Shown here one piece after another: positions 9,701 through 14,661 of a stretch of DNA of 14,755 nucleotides. Within the stretch, counting starts at the first letter, position 1. Each line of letters begins with the position of its first letter. A program made the translations under genes and the position numbers. The notes beneath the pieces were generated by a model. The model made no database searches. It saw only the letters and a program-made list of their open reading frames with translations, and was not told the origin of the DNA. The DNA is from an uncultured Bifidobacterium sp. (GTDB lineage: Bacteria > Actinomycetota > Actinomycetes > Actinomycetales > Bifidobacteriaceae), in the NCBI GenBank assembly GCA_937874315.1, contig CALNAE010000195.1, forward strand, positions 1 through 14,755, written 5' to 3'.

Positions 9701-10182
9701 CCGATGAGCTCGGCGATGGCGAGAATCTCTTCGATCGTTTCGTTGGCGGCCGCGATTGACCCCGCCCGTTCGACCGCCTGCATCATATGCTCGGCCAGCA
9801 CCCCCTGGGAATGGCCCAGCACTGCGACCCTCCCGGGCGAGGCTATGGCATAACCGAGATTTTCCATATCACGGATGGCGCCCAACTGCGCCAAGGCGAT
9901 TCCCGGCACGCTGACGCTCGCATCCGCCGCAAGACCTAGGGCCGGCGCGTTTGATTGAACAGCGAAGGGATCGACCGGATGCCCCAACGTCGCCAGCAGA
10001 TCCGCGTTGACGGCGACGAGCAGCCTGTTCACGGCATCCATATGCCCGCGCAGCGCCTTTTCCAGCGTCGGATCGGAGCAGCAGTCGGCCAACGCCGCGG
10101 TCCACGGCGTGCCCTGACCGCCGAAGACCAACGCATGGGGCTTATCGGCGAGTGAATGAAGAAAGAATGATGGGGTGGTCAT
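724..10182 (-). CDS. fas: Type I fatty acid synthase, single-chain bacterial multidomain enzyme
   Basis: This 3152-residue cytosolic megasynthase makes fatty acyl-CoA from acetyl- and malonyl-CoA with NAD(P)H. Domains and visible motifs in order: acetyltransferase (about 15-350; GHSQG, Ser125); FMN enoyl reductase (about 390-700; GMTPTTVEP at Met410, GGHHS at His559-560); a central region, then a hot-dog dehydratase part (about 1080-1290; DFNPIH, His1248); malonyl/palmitoyl transferase (about 1345-1740; GHSLG Ser1452, PFHS His1580); Ala/Pro-rich linker (1745-1820); ACP (from 1821; GVSSRRNQ, likely phosphopantetheine on Ser1860); ketoreductase (about 2165-2420; nucleotide motif near 2170, Ser2326, Tyr2338, Lys2342); an Asp/Ala linker (about 2435-2480); ketosynthase (about 2480-3110; Cys2799, His2951, Lys2987, His2992). 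The order equals a fungal beta-alpha fusion without the terminal phosphopantetheinyl transferase. Length fits actinobacterial Fas I (roughly 3000-3200). The ATG is backed by AAAAGGAA four bases upstream. It follows accD by 108 bp. Confidence 0.97.
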   Translation of the reverse strand: MTTPSFFLHSLADKPHALVFGGQGTPWTAALADCCSDPTLEKALRGHMDAVNRLLVAVNADLLATLGHPVDPFAVQSNAPALGLAADASVSVPGIALAQLGAIRDMENLGYAIASPGRVAVLGHSQGVLAEHMMQAVERAGSIAAANETIEEILAIAELIGVAGTRRSRAIGLHPSDGEATPMLSVRGVTLRQLQVLIGRVDRPRGPLSIAVSNASDQHVLSGYPQDLAAFVVETDKEHRHQERLRASKVRGGSVFAPVTEYLDVTVPFHSPLMAEAVDQTVDWAARCGFDVSRARQLAQEVLVNPVDWAARVRALLRHNDPTKLWIVDLGPGAIIGKMLATLVQGTGAGVVEAAGCADRGALSTLDGEPQRTQHWADFAPRVVRTPAGDKVVTKFSALTGKSPVLLAGMTPTTVEPEIVAAAANAGYWAELAGGGQVTAEVFDGHIATLEQELDEGRTVEFNAMFMDRYLWNLQFGTQRIVPKKRASGTPIDGVVISAGIPELDEARLLVRRLQEEGLPYVAFKPGTVDQIRQVVRIAKAVAPTKIIAQVEGGAAGGHHSWESLDDLLMSTYAEVRQCDNLVLVAGGGIGTPERAADYISGQWARAYGRPDMPVDGVMIGTAAMTAKEAHTSPQVKRMLVETPGIAADQSDDDPFAPQGEQWVPAGHSVGGVSSGLSHLHADIYELENASARCGRLLVRVMKHPEELESRRAEIIESLNTTSRPYFGDVDTMTYAQWARRFAELSFPWADPTYADRFLHLLQRVEARLRDQESGEFAPMFADRQAVENDPNAAIERLLERYPQAGTITVLPNDVAWFTGLVREYHKPMPFVPVYDNDLLRWWGQDQLWQSEDPRYPADAVRAIPGPISVAGITSVDEPVSDILGRFDRAVLDRALEGMPQHAAADPVFAPLGSARDAEAYIRTCPHISWVGHLTGNPAYGTAVGDSQYEIVHVGDRDGAELFDLDIHLDTFWDDEPGGGLDKHAVRDIVIPLIIDGTKPGLFPVVDRERLPHDVYAMLADTAGIGNTSITGDVLERMPQVVKDESDSERPFGLVHAGYTLSVNLGADHEAATAGTLSQGLVPSAIAPDALVGPAWPAIYAALGSVYVHGFPVIEGLLNAVHLDHLIELDVTERELLNHASQRIELTGWAEPYRESASGRIVTIHVIHSAADGTALAHETERFAIRGRSYADTLPQTAPDYGDCEALQGMAEDAIADTPRRLLRRVVVKAPHDMTAFARTSGDFNPIHTSSRGAAVSGLKAPLVHGMWLSATAQHVVQAADSDGMHAEIIGWTYNMYGMVQLDDSVEISVERIGKVRHAGLVLEVTCRVAGQIISRGTAITRARISAFVYPGQGIQQQGMVLDERTQSRAARETWERADALTRGRLGFSILAVVRDNPKELTANGVTYHHPDGLLNLTQFTQVALATVAFAQTARLREAGCDVWPAYFAGHSLGEYNALSSFAGIIPLETVLELVFHRGTTMHHLIERDARGRSNYRMGALRPNQFGVGDDKVKEYVASVAKSSGEFLEIVNYNLAGQQYAIAGTIAGLKVLQQDASRRAKEAGGKPPFMLVPGIDVPFHSTLLRKGVPEFRDKLDALLPKHIDYTRLVDRYIPNLVARPFEMTREFAGEILKVVPSERIKAALDDPKLWDDYAADDQKLGRLLLTELLSWQFASPVRWIETQALLFDEPAHGGLGVEQYVEVGLGNAPTLANLGTKTLRLPDFSGRKVTVYNLGRDATRVYMTDSDPAVGVAEADVAPAVAPSNADAPQSSQPETRPAAAAADASVVGSAVAPAARQAVPSSPATAAVGDVPASGAARPSDLHFAASDAIAVLLAYAAKVRPEQIGDTDTTDTLTNGVSSRRNQLLMDISAELGVASVDGAAEAPIADLGALVNKAAPHYKPFGSVLSEIVRDRIRGLFGAAGVKLAQIEQRITFTWQLGEGWYAHVVAALVLQTREGNSSRGGDLATLGTDPVASTAAADTLIDAAVQSVARAQGISVALPSSGSASGAVVDSAALDAFAQQVTGSQGVLAATARFVLRELDVDRAVDIPESDDGDAKVVAAVRAELGSDWPDQVAPRFDAKRAMLIDDRWASAREDLARLFYDRDQDVAAVRFDGAGRVVAEQAGWFARRARDRGDSTLAATFERIAEQADTPVDDHHDDGRFGADIAVVTGVAPHSIAAQVVQGLLAGGATVVATSHRFDTAVKQWAKHAYRTHAVGNAKLWLVPANLSSYRDVDALAAWIGSVDKTTTGATTTINKPAYEPTLFFPFAAPPVHGTMADAGELFESQSRLMLWGVERAIAKLSAIGADTDVQHRLHVVLPGSPNRGVFGGDGAYGEVKSSFDAIVTRAHAEHDWSSRVTFAHPKIGWVRGTGLMGGNDPLVDVVERHGVHTYSTEQIAASLLELSTSQARERALAAPLDVDLTGGLGAAPIDIAALRAEASQDAQDDAQDDARADARADADADATRPAHDRQRGDSARTIKALPTPHIAHQAEVDLADWRHVTARPEDQIVIVSVGELGPWGSGRTRAEAELGIHHDGTVELSAGAVLELAWNMGLLTWQDSPKPGWYDVDGNLVPEEDIAERYHDEVVARSGIRPFDEGMGDDYRDGSDEEETEVYLDHDVAFSVPSAQIAREYVALDEAHTSMSEDPGAGEWTVTRHAGSMIRVPRRAAMTRTVGGQFPKGFDPVKWGIPASMVGDVDQIALWNIVTTVDAYLSAGFAPVEILRSIHPSMLASTQGTGFGGMSSMRKLYLDRFLNHEIPTDILQEALPNVVAAHVMQSYIGGYGSMIQPVSACATAAVSLEEGADKIALGKADFVVTGAIDDIGVESVIGFGNMNATANSEEMYGKGISSRFFSRANDRRRGGFLESQGGGTILLTRGDLALKLGLPVAGVVGFVHSYADGAHTSIPAPGLGALAAGCGGRDSKLVHDLAALGVAPDDIAVVSKHDTSTNANDPNESELHNTLAHAIGRTDGNPLFVISQKTLTGHAKGGACIFQVNGLTQLFASGVVPGNISLDCVDPKLARDDHMVWLTRPLHIGTVKAALATSLGFGHVSGFVALVHPGAFEAAVANTDGAQALETWRQRANQRLARGQRRLLEGMMGRAALYEPIDNRRFREDTRHYNGHEIEKAMLLDPQARLGSEGYFEA
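2785..2844 (-). repeat. In-frame 12-bp tandem repeats in the Fas KR-KS linker
   Basis: On the plus strand two GTCTTGGGCATC units (2821-2832, 2833-2844) adjoin GGCCCGAGCGTC and GGCCCGAGCATC (2797-2808, 2809-2820), preceded by two GGCATC hexamers (2785-2796). All lengths are multiples of three and in register with the fas codons. They encode, from residue 2447, DAQD DAQD DARA DARA DADA. This is a flexible, acidic, alanine-rich linker between ketoreductase and ketosynthase. Repeat expansion here would alter linker length without breaking the frame. Confidence 0.9.
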
Positions 10183-10290
10183 AATGTTCCTTTTGGATTA
10201 TGGACCCGTCGGCGAGGTCGCACGGCGGGATCATGGACGATGGGATATGTTGACGAAAATTCGATGCGCGCGGCGCGATGATCGAGCGGG
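10183..10290 (-). promoter_or_regulatory. fas leader between accD and fas, with ribosome binding site
   Basis: The 108-bp gap is the only sizeable break within the accC-accD-fas series. Its fas-proximal end carries a good ribosome binding site, AAAAGGAA at 10194-10187, four bases before the ATG. A CATAAT hexamer lies just before it but has no matching -35, and would place transcription start almost at the start codon. I see no clear terminator after accD. The gap could hold a secondary promoter for fas, but nothing in it is decisive. Confidence 0.5.
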
Positions 10291-11955
10291 TCAGAGCGGC
10301 TGATTGCCGTGATGCTTGTCGGGTCGGGGCAGCCGTTGTTTACGAGTGAGCGCGCGAAGGGACGCCGTGATGGACTCTCGCGTCTGTTCCGGATCGATCA
10401 TCGCGTCGATCTGACCGGTTTCCAAGGAAAGATTGGCGTTCACCGTGGTGGTTTCGTAGGCGTCGACGAGTTCCTGACGCAGCGCCTCGACGTCCTGGCC
10501 GCGCTCCTTGGCCTTCTGCAGATCCTTGCGATGAATGATGTTCACCGCGCCGCGAGCGCCGAGCACCGCAATCTGGCTGCCGGGCCAGGCGTAGTTCGCA
10601 TCCGCGCCGATGGCCTTCGAGCCCATGACGATATAGGCGCCGCCGAAAGCCTTGCGCAGGATCACCGTCACCATGGGCACCTGCGCGTTGGCGTAGGCGT
10701 AGATCACCTTCGCACCACGCCGGATGATGCCGGCATGCTCCTGATCCGAGCCGGGCTGGTATCCAGGCGTGTCGACCAAGGTGACGATCGGCAGATTGAA
10801 CGCGTCGCACAGCCGCACGAACCGTGCGACCTTCTCCGAAGACTCGACGTCGAGGATGCCCGCCTTGATCTTGGGCTGATTGGCCACGATGCCGACGGGA
10901 TGGCCATCGAGGCAGGCGAAGCCCACCACCGCCGAGGTCGCGTATAGCTCCTGGACCTGGACGAATTCGCCGTAGTCCACCAGGCAGTGGATGACGTCGA
11001 GCATGTCGTACGGCTGTCGGTCGTTGTCGGGCACCACGCGCGCGAGCCGCTGCGCGACCTCGTGATCGGCCCTGTTCGCCGCGTAGGAGAAGCTGGGCGC
11101 ATGGCGGTGGCAGTTGGAGGGCAGATAGGCCAGCACGGTGCGGGCGTAGTCGATCGCGTCGGGTTCGTCCTGCCCCAGATAGTGGGCCACGCCGGATACG
11201 GCGTTATGCACGTACCCACCGCCGAGGTCCTCCATGCTCACCACTTCACCCGTCGCCGACTTGACCACGTCGGGACCGGTGACGAACATATTGGAATGCT
11301 CGCGCGTCATGATGATGAGATCGGTCAACGCCGGGCAGTACACGGCACCGCCGGCGCAGGGGCCAAGAATCAACGACAGCTGCGGGATCAGGCCACTGGC
11401 CTCACATGTTTTCCTGAAGATCCTGCCGTACTGGGTCAGCGCGGCGACGCCCTCCTGGATGCGGGCGCCGCCGGAATCGATGATGGCGACCACGGGGATC
11501 TCCATCGACATCGCCATGTCCATCAGATGGCAGATCTTCTCGCCCTCGGCGACGCCCAACGTGCCGCCCTTCACCGAGAAGTCCTGGGCGTATACGGCCA
11601 CCTGACGACCGTAGACATCCCCGAATCCGGTGATGACGGCCGAGCCGGCCAGCCCCTCGTTGATGTTGCCGCCGACGAAACGCCCGATCTCCCGGAACGA
11701 ACCGGTGTCGAACAGCAGATCGAGCCGTTCCCTGGCCGTGTACTTGCCCTTGGCATGCTGTCTGGTCAATGCGATGCTCTCCGCGTCGCGCGCGAGCTGC
11801 GCGGCACGGGCTATGGCCGGTCGCAGCGGTTGTCGACCGGCACTTTGCGCCGCCGCATCGTGAGACGCCGTCCTCGGCGACGTCGTCGACTGCCGCGCGT
11901 CACGTATGGACTCTGCGGCATCTGCCGTCTTCGACGGAACCGTGGTGGTATTCAT
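10291..11955 (-). CDS. accD: Acyl-CoA carboxylase beta subunit (carboxyltransferase)
   Basis: The 554-residue protein transfers the carboxyl group from carboxybiotin on AccC to an acyl-CoA, here most likely acetyl-CoA, giving malonyl-CoA for Fas. It has the two crotonase-like carboxyltransferase halves of the actinobacterial AccD/PccB family. The N-terminal half holds KYTARERLDLLFD (71-83), SGGARIQEGV (161-170) and PCAGGAVY (199-206). The C-terminal half holds a GYQPG loop, FGGAYIVMGSK around Ile442, and NYAWPGSQIAVLGA. The end HGNQPL resembles the HGNIPL tail common in the family. In Streptomyces homologues the residue at the Ile442 position is Asp in propionyl-CoA carboxylase and Ile in the acetyl-CoA-accepting form, favouring acetyl-CoA use. 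About 45 N-terminal residues are a Ser/Thr/Ala-rich extension. The start is fixed by the ATGA overlap with accC and an AAGGGGG ribosome binding site eight bases upstream. Confidence 0.95.
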   Translation of the reverse strand: MNTTTVPSKTADAAESIRDARQSTTSPRTASHDAAAQSAGRQPLRPAIARAAQLARDAESIALTRQHAKGKYTARERLDLLFDTGSFREIGRFVGGNINEGLAGSAVITGFGDVYGRQVAVYAQDFSVKGGTLGVAEGEKICHLMDMAMSMEIPVVAIIDSGGARIQEGVAALTQYGRIFRKTCEASGLIPQLSLILGPCAGGAVYCPALTDLIIMTREHSNMFVTGPDVVKSATGEVVSMEDLGGGYVHNAVSGVAHYLGQDEPDAIDYARTVLAYLPSNCHRHAPSFSYAANRADHEVAQRLARVVPDNDRQPYDMLDVIHCLVDYGEFVQVQELYATSAVVGFACLDGHPVGIVANQPKIKAGILDVESSEKVARFVRLCDAFNLPIVTLVDTPGYQPGSDQEHAGIIRRGAKVIYAYANAQVPMVTVILRKAFGGAYIVMGSKAIGADANYAWPGSQIAVLGARGAVNIIHRKDLQKAKERGQDVEALRQELVDAYETTTVNANLSLETGQIDAMIDPEQTRESITASLRALTRKQRLPRPDKHHGNQPL

Positions 11956-13808
11956 CTGCGATCCCCCTTCTGTGCTTGATCGCCGTCGGCGGCGTGCACA
12001 TCGATGGTGATCAATGTCGCTCCGGCCTCGACGCCGTCCGAGGCCGAAACCAGGATCTTGGTGATGGTGCCGGCGACCGGCGCATAGACGTAGTTTTCCA
12101 TCTTCATGGATTCGAGTACGACCAGCAGATCGCCCTTCGCCACCGACTGGCCTTCGGCTACGTTGACCCGAGTCACCGTAGCCTGCATGGCGGCGGAGAT
12201 CACACCGGGGTCGCCGGAGGTACCCGCAGTGCCATCCGGAACCTCACGCAGGCCTTGTCCCCGCAACGGTTGCGTCGGTCGATGCGAGGCATGCGCACGC
12301 GCCGAGCCGGTCAACGAATCGACGATGTCGACCGGCAGCGTCAGTTTGACCCGTCGATTGTTCACCTCCATGACGAAGGACTCGGTGGCGGCCTTGTCAT
12401 CCTGAGACTCGTTCGAAGCGAACGACGCCGGCTGCCCGCTGTCGGCGCTCGCCGGCTTGCGGTTGAGATAGGTACGCTCAAGCCATTTCGTGCTCACGGT
12501 GAACGGATGGTTCTCGGCCGTGAAGGCCGGGTCCCCGAAGATCGTGCGGTACAGGCCGGCCGGGGTCGGCACACCGGAGATATGAAGTTCGTCGAGCGCG
12601 CGTCGCACGCGGGCCACGGCGGTGGGTCTGTCCTGCGCCGTGACCACGAGCTTGCCCATCATCGAATCGAATTTCGGAGAGATCGTGTCACCTTCCTTGA
12701 CACCCGAGTCGATGCGGATCCCGGGGCCGGAGGGCCATCTGATGGAGCTGAGCGTTCCCGAGCTCGGCGTGAGATTCGTCGCCGGATCCTCGCTGGTGAT
12801 ACGCAATTCAAAGCTATGCCCGCGCGTCTCATGCACCTGGGTCAGTTCCTCACCCCGCGCGATTTTCAGCTGCTCACGAACTAGGTCGAGGCCGCAGACC
12901 TCTTCGCTCACCGTGTGCTCGACCTGTAGACGCGGATTGACCTCAAGGAAATACACCTTGTGCTGTCCGGTGACCATGAACTCGCAGGTCCCCAGACCGA
13001 CGTAGTCGACGGCGTCGAACAGATTACGCGAATATCGGTGCAGCTGCTCGTCGATATCGTCGGAAAGGAACGGCGCGGGAGCCTCCTCGATGAGCTTCTG
13101 GTTGCGCCGCTGCACGGAACAATCGCGGGTCGAGTACACCGTGAAGTTGCCGTGCGCGTCGCGACCGCATTGCGTCTCCACGTGCCGGGCCTGATCGATG
13201 AACCGCTCGACGAAGTATTCGTCCAGGTCTCCCCCCTGCAGCGTGTCATGGCTCATGTAGAAGCTGCGCAGCTCGTCGTCGTCATGCACCAGGGTGATGC
13301 CGCGACCGCCACCGCCATCGGTGCGTTTGAGCATCAGCGGATAGCCATGGGTATGGGCGAATTCAAGCAACGTACGCATGTCGTGCACTGGATCGGAGAT
13401 ACCCGGCACCGGCGGAACCTTGGCGTGCTTGGCCACCCGCCGTGCGGTGATCTTGTCACCCAGATCCCTCAACGCCGTGGGGTTGGGACCTATCCAGACG
13501 GCTCCGGCCCGCTGCACCTTATCGGCGAACGACGCGACCTCGGAAAGGAATCCGTAGCCGGGATGCACCGCATCCGCGCCGCTGCGCCGCAGAATATCGA
13601 TCAGAACGTCCTCGTTGAGATACGTGTCGCGATAGGTGTCGCCCGGCAGCAGATAGGCCTCGTCGGCCATGGCCACGTATTGTGCATTGCGATCCTGATC
13701 AGCGTAAACGGCGACGGTGGCGATGTTCATCTCACGTGCGGTGCGAATCACCCGCAACGCGATCTCGCCACGGTTCGCCACCAATATTGTATTGACCCGA
13801 TTGACCAT
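11952..13808 (-). CDS. accC: Acyl-CoA carboxylase alpha subunit: biotin carboxylase fused to biotin carrier domain
   Basis: The protein (618 residues from this start) carboxylates its own biotin using ATP and bicarbonate, then hands the carboxyl group to AccD. The biotin carboxylase part (about 1-445) shows ILVANRGEIA (8-17), Lys161 with GGGGRGI (165-171), HVETQ (209-213), DCSVQRRNQKLIEEAPAP (229-246) and EVNPRLQVEHTVSE (289-302), all standard ATP-grasp landmarks. A Ser/Ala/Asp-rich linker follows. The C-terminal biotinyl domain (about 534-600) carries ESMKM, with Lys569 as biotin site. The start is ambiguous. The frame opens at a TTG at 13817 (three residues longer), but the ATG at 13808 gives a more typical N-terminus (MVNRVNTILVANRGE) and has GGAAAG just upstream, so I prefer it. 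The stop overlaps the accD start as ATGA, implying translational coupling and a fixed subunit ratio. It is the first gene of the minus-strand unit. Confidence 0.95.
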   Translation of the reverse strand: MVNRVNTILVANRGEIALRVIRTAREMNIATVAVYADQDRNAQYVAMADEAYLLPGDTYRDTYLNEDVLIDILRRSGADAVHPGYGFLSEVASFADKVQRAGAVWIGPNPTALRDLGDKITARRVAKHAKVPPVPGISDPVHDMRTLLEFAHTHGYPLMLKRTDGGGGRGITLVHDDDELRSFYMSHDTLQGGDLDEYFVERFIDQARHVETQCGRDAHGNFTVYSTRDCSVQRRNQKLIEEAPAPFLSDDIDEQLHRYSRNLFDAVDYVGLGTCEFMVTGQHKVYFLEVNPRLQVEHTVSEEVCGLDLVREQLKIARGEELTQVHETRGHSFELRITSEDPATNLTPSSGTLSSIRWPSGPGIRIDSGVKEGDTISPKFDSMMGKLVVTAQDRPTAVARVRRALDELHISGVPTPAGLYRTIFGDPAFTAENHPFTVSTKWLERTYLNRKPASADSGQPASFASNESQDDKAATESFVMEVNNRRVKLTLPVDIVDSLTGSARAHASHRPTQPLRGQGLREVPDGTAGTSGDPGVISAAMQATVTRVNVAEGQSVAKGDLLVVLESMKMENYVYAPVAGTITKILVSASDGVEAGATLITIDVHAADGDQAQKGDRR

Positions 13809-13855
13809 ACTTTCCAACGTAACTCGGTGGCCGAAGCCGGCGCGGCACGAAAACT

Positions 13856-13879
13856 ACAAAACGAGCGCCGCCCTTTTGT
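13856..13879. promoter_or_regulatory. Inverted repeat ACAAAA-N12-TTTTGT, candidate operator before accC
   Basis: Perfect 6-bp arms, ACAAAA at 13856-13861 and TTTTGT at 13874-13879, are separated by a GC-rich 12-base spacer. The arm centres are 18 bp apart, compatible with a dimeric regulator contacting one face of DNA. The element lies 48-71 bp upstream of the accC ATG, in the likely promoter zone. No known regulator can be named from it. Confidence 0.4.
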
Positions 13880-14022
13880 CGGGTTTCACAAACGTCACCG
13901 TAGCATCGCGCGATCGACGGCACGGCACGCCGGCATCTCCCCCAGATGACAAAATCCACGCCGATTCCTTGTAGATTCTCATCAACCCCGGCCCCGCGGA
14001 GCCACCTAGCATGGGCGATAAC

Positions 14023-14035
14023 GCCGCATTGCGGC
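14023..14035. other. Small perfect palindrome GCCGC-ATT-GCGGC upstream of bioY
   Basis: Five-base arms flank three bases, 42-54 bp upstream of the bioY ATG. It would form only a short hairpin in the leader RNA, or a small protein-binding site. Function is unknown and chance is possible. Confidence 0.3.
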
Positions 14036-14042
14036 ATCTCAT

Positions 14043-14061
14043 CATATGAAAGCCATATGAA
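14043..14061 (+). repeat. Direct repeat CATATGAA x2, 11 bp apart, before bioY
   Basis: Two copies of CATATGAA, at 14043-14050 and 14054-14061, are spaced 11 bp start to start. That is about one helical turn, so both copies would face the same way. The second copy runs into the ribosome binding site of bioY. It could be an operator, or a translational control element overlapping the Shine-Dalgarno region. Confidence 0.5.
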
Positions 14062-14068
14062 GGAAAGG
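14060..14068 (+). promoter_or_regulatory. Ribosome binding site of bioY
   Basis: AAGGAAAGG precedes the ATG at 14077 by about eight bases, supporting that start. It partly overlaps the second CATATGAA copy. Confidence 0.75.
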
Positions 14069-14076
14069 TCATTGTT

Positions 14077-14661
14077 ATGTCATCACGTACCGTCCGCGCA
14101 GAACTCCCGCTCTCACGCCGTCTGTTCATCTCAGGCTCGCGTTCGTTGTTCTTCACCATCCTGCTGTGGCTCGCGGCGGCGGCCGGGGCGATACCCGTCC
14201 CCGGCACGCCGGTGCCCATCACTCTGCAGACGTTCGTGCTGATGCTGGCGGCGCTGACGCTCGATTGGCGCGAGGCGGCGGCATCGATCATCGCGTATCT
14301 GACCGCCGGGGCCATCGGGCTGCCGGTCTTCGCGGGAGGCTCCTCGACGCTGGCCCTGGTTGGTCCCAGCGCCGGTTTCCTCTTCGGTTTCCTGCCCGGA
14401 GTCGTCATCACCGCAATGCTCAGGGGAACGGCGAATACGCACGGCCTCGCGGGTTATGCGTGGACGGCCGCGCGCCATCTGTTCGCCTGCATCGTCGGAT
14501 GCGTGGTCGTGGTCTATGCTGTTGGGTTTCTCGTGCAGTCCGCATTGACCGGTATGCCGCTGGGCGCGGTCGCACTTGCCTCGGCGGTTTTCATGGTCGG
14601 GGATCTGATCAAGGCCGTCGTGGTCTCGTTGGCGGTATCCGGTCTGGCGCGCCTGTTCTGA
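14077..14661 (+). CDS. bioY: Biotin transporter BioY, substrate-binding S component of an ECF transporter
   Basis: The 194-residue integral membrane protein binds biotin for uptake, normally together with shared energy-coupling proteins EcfA, EcfA' and EcfT, none of which is encoded here. Family landmarks are VPITLQTF (46-53), the GLPVFAGG loop (81-88), GPSAGFLFGF (96-105) and a C-terminal GDLIKA (175-180) with Asp176 and Lys179. About six hydrophobic segments are visible: roughly 24-40, 47-63, 68-84, 97-115, 134-155 and 162-190, as expected for BioY. Length is typical. The positively charged N-terminus (MSSRTVRAELPLSRR) is probably cytoplasmic. It is divergent from the biotin-dependent carboxylase operon, so cofactor supply and cofactor use are linked in position. 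I see no biotin synthesis gene, which fits a biotin importer. Confidence 0.95.
   Translation: MSSRTVRAELPLSRRLFISGSRSLFFTILLWLAAAAGAIPVPGTPVPITLQTFVLMLAALTLDWREAAASIIAYLTAGAIGLPVFAGGSSTLALVGPSAGFLFGFLPGVVITAMLRGTANTHGLAGYAWTAARHLFACIVGCVVVVYAVGFLVQSALTGMPLGAVALASAVFMVGDLIKAVVVSLAVSGLARLF

Larger units (their letters stand above)
13809..14076. promoter_or_regulatory. Divergent control region between accC and bioY
   Basis: This 268-bp region must hold the promoters of both the accC-accD-fas series and bioY. It is locally less GC-rich near accC. Visible elements, listed separately, are an inverted repeat near accC, a small palindrome and a direct repeat just before the bioY ribosome binding site. 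There is also a short GTTT-cac-AAAC symmetry at 13883-13893. I find no confident -35/-10 pair on either strand and no sequence resembling the classical BirA box or the BioQ operator. Confidence 0.7.

Noticed and set aside
10183..10290. Intrinsic terminator or strong promoter between accD and fas
   Set aside because: The GC-rich symmetry near 10264-10280 is imperfect and lacks a T tract; promoter-like hexamers are weak or badly placed.
10987..13949. Several plus-strand frames of 300-370 codons opposite accD and accC
   Set aside because: They overlap strongly conserved carboxylase motifs on the other strand and show no protein family of their own.
13940..14076. Promoter hexamers or a biotin regulator box for bioY
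   Set aside because: ATGACA at 13946 and TAGATT or TAGCAT further on do not have acceptable spacing, and no BirA- or BioQ-like operator is visible.
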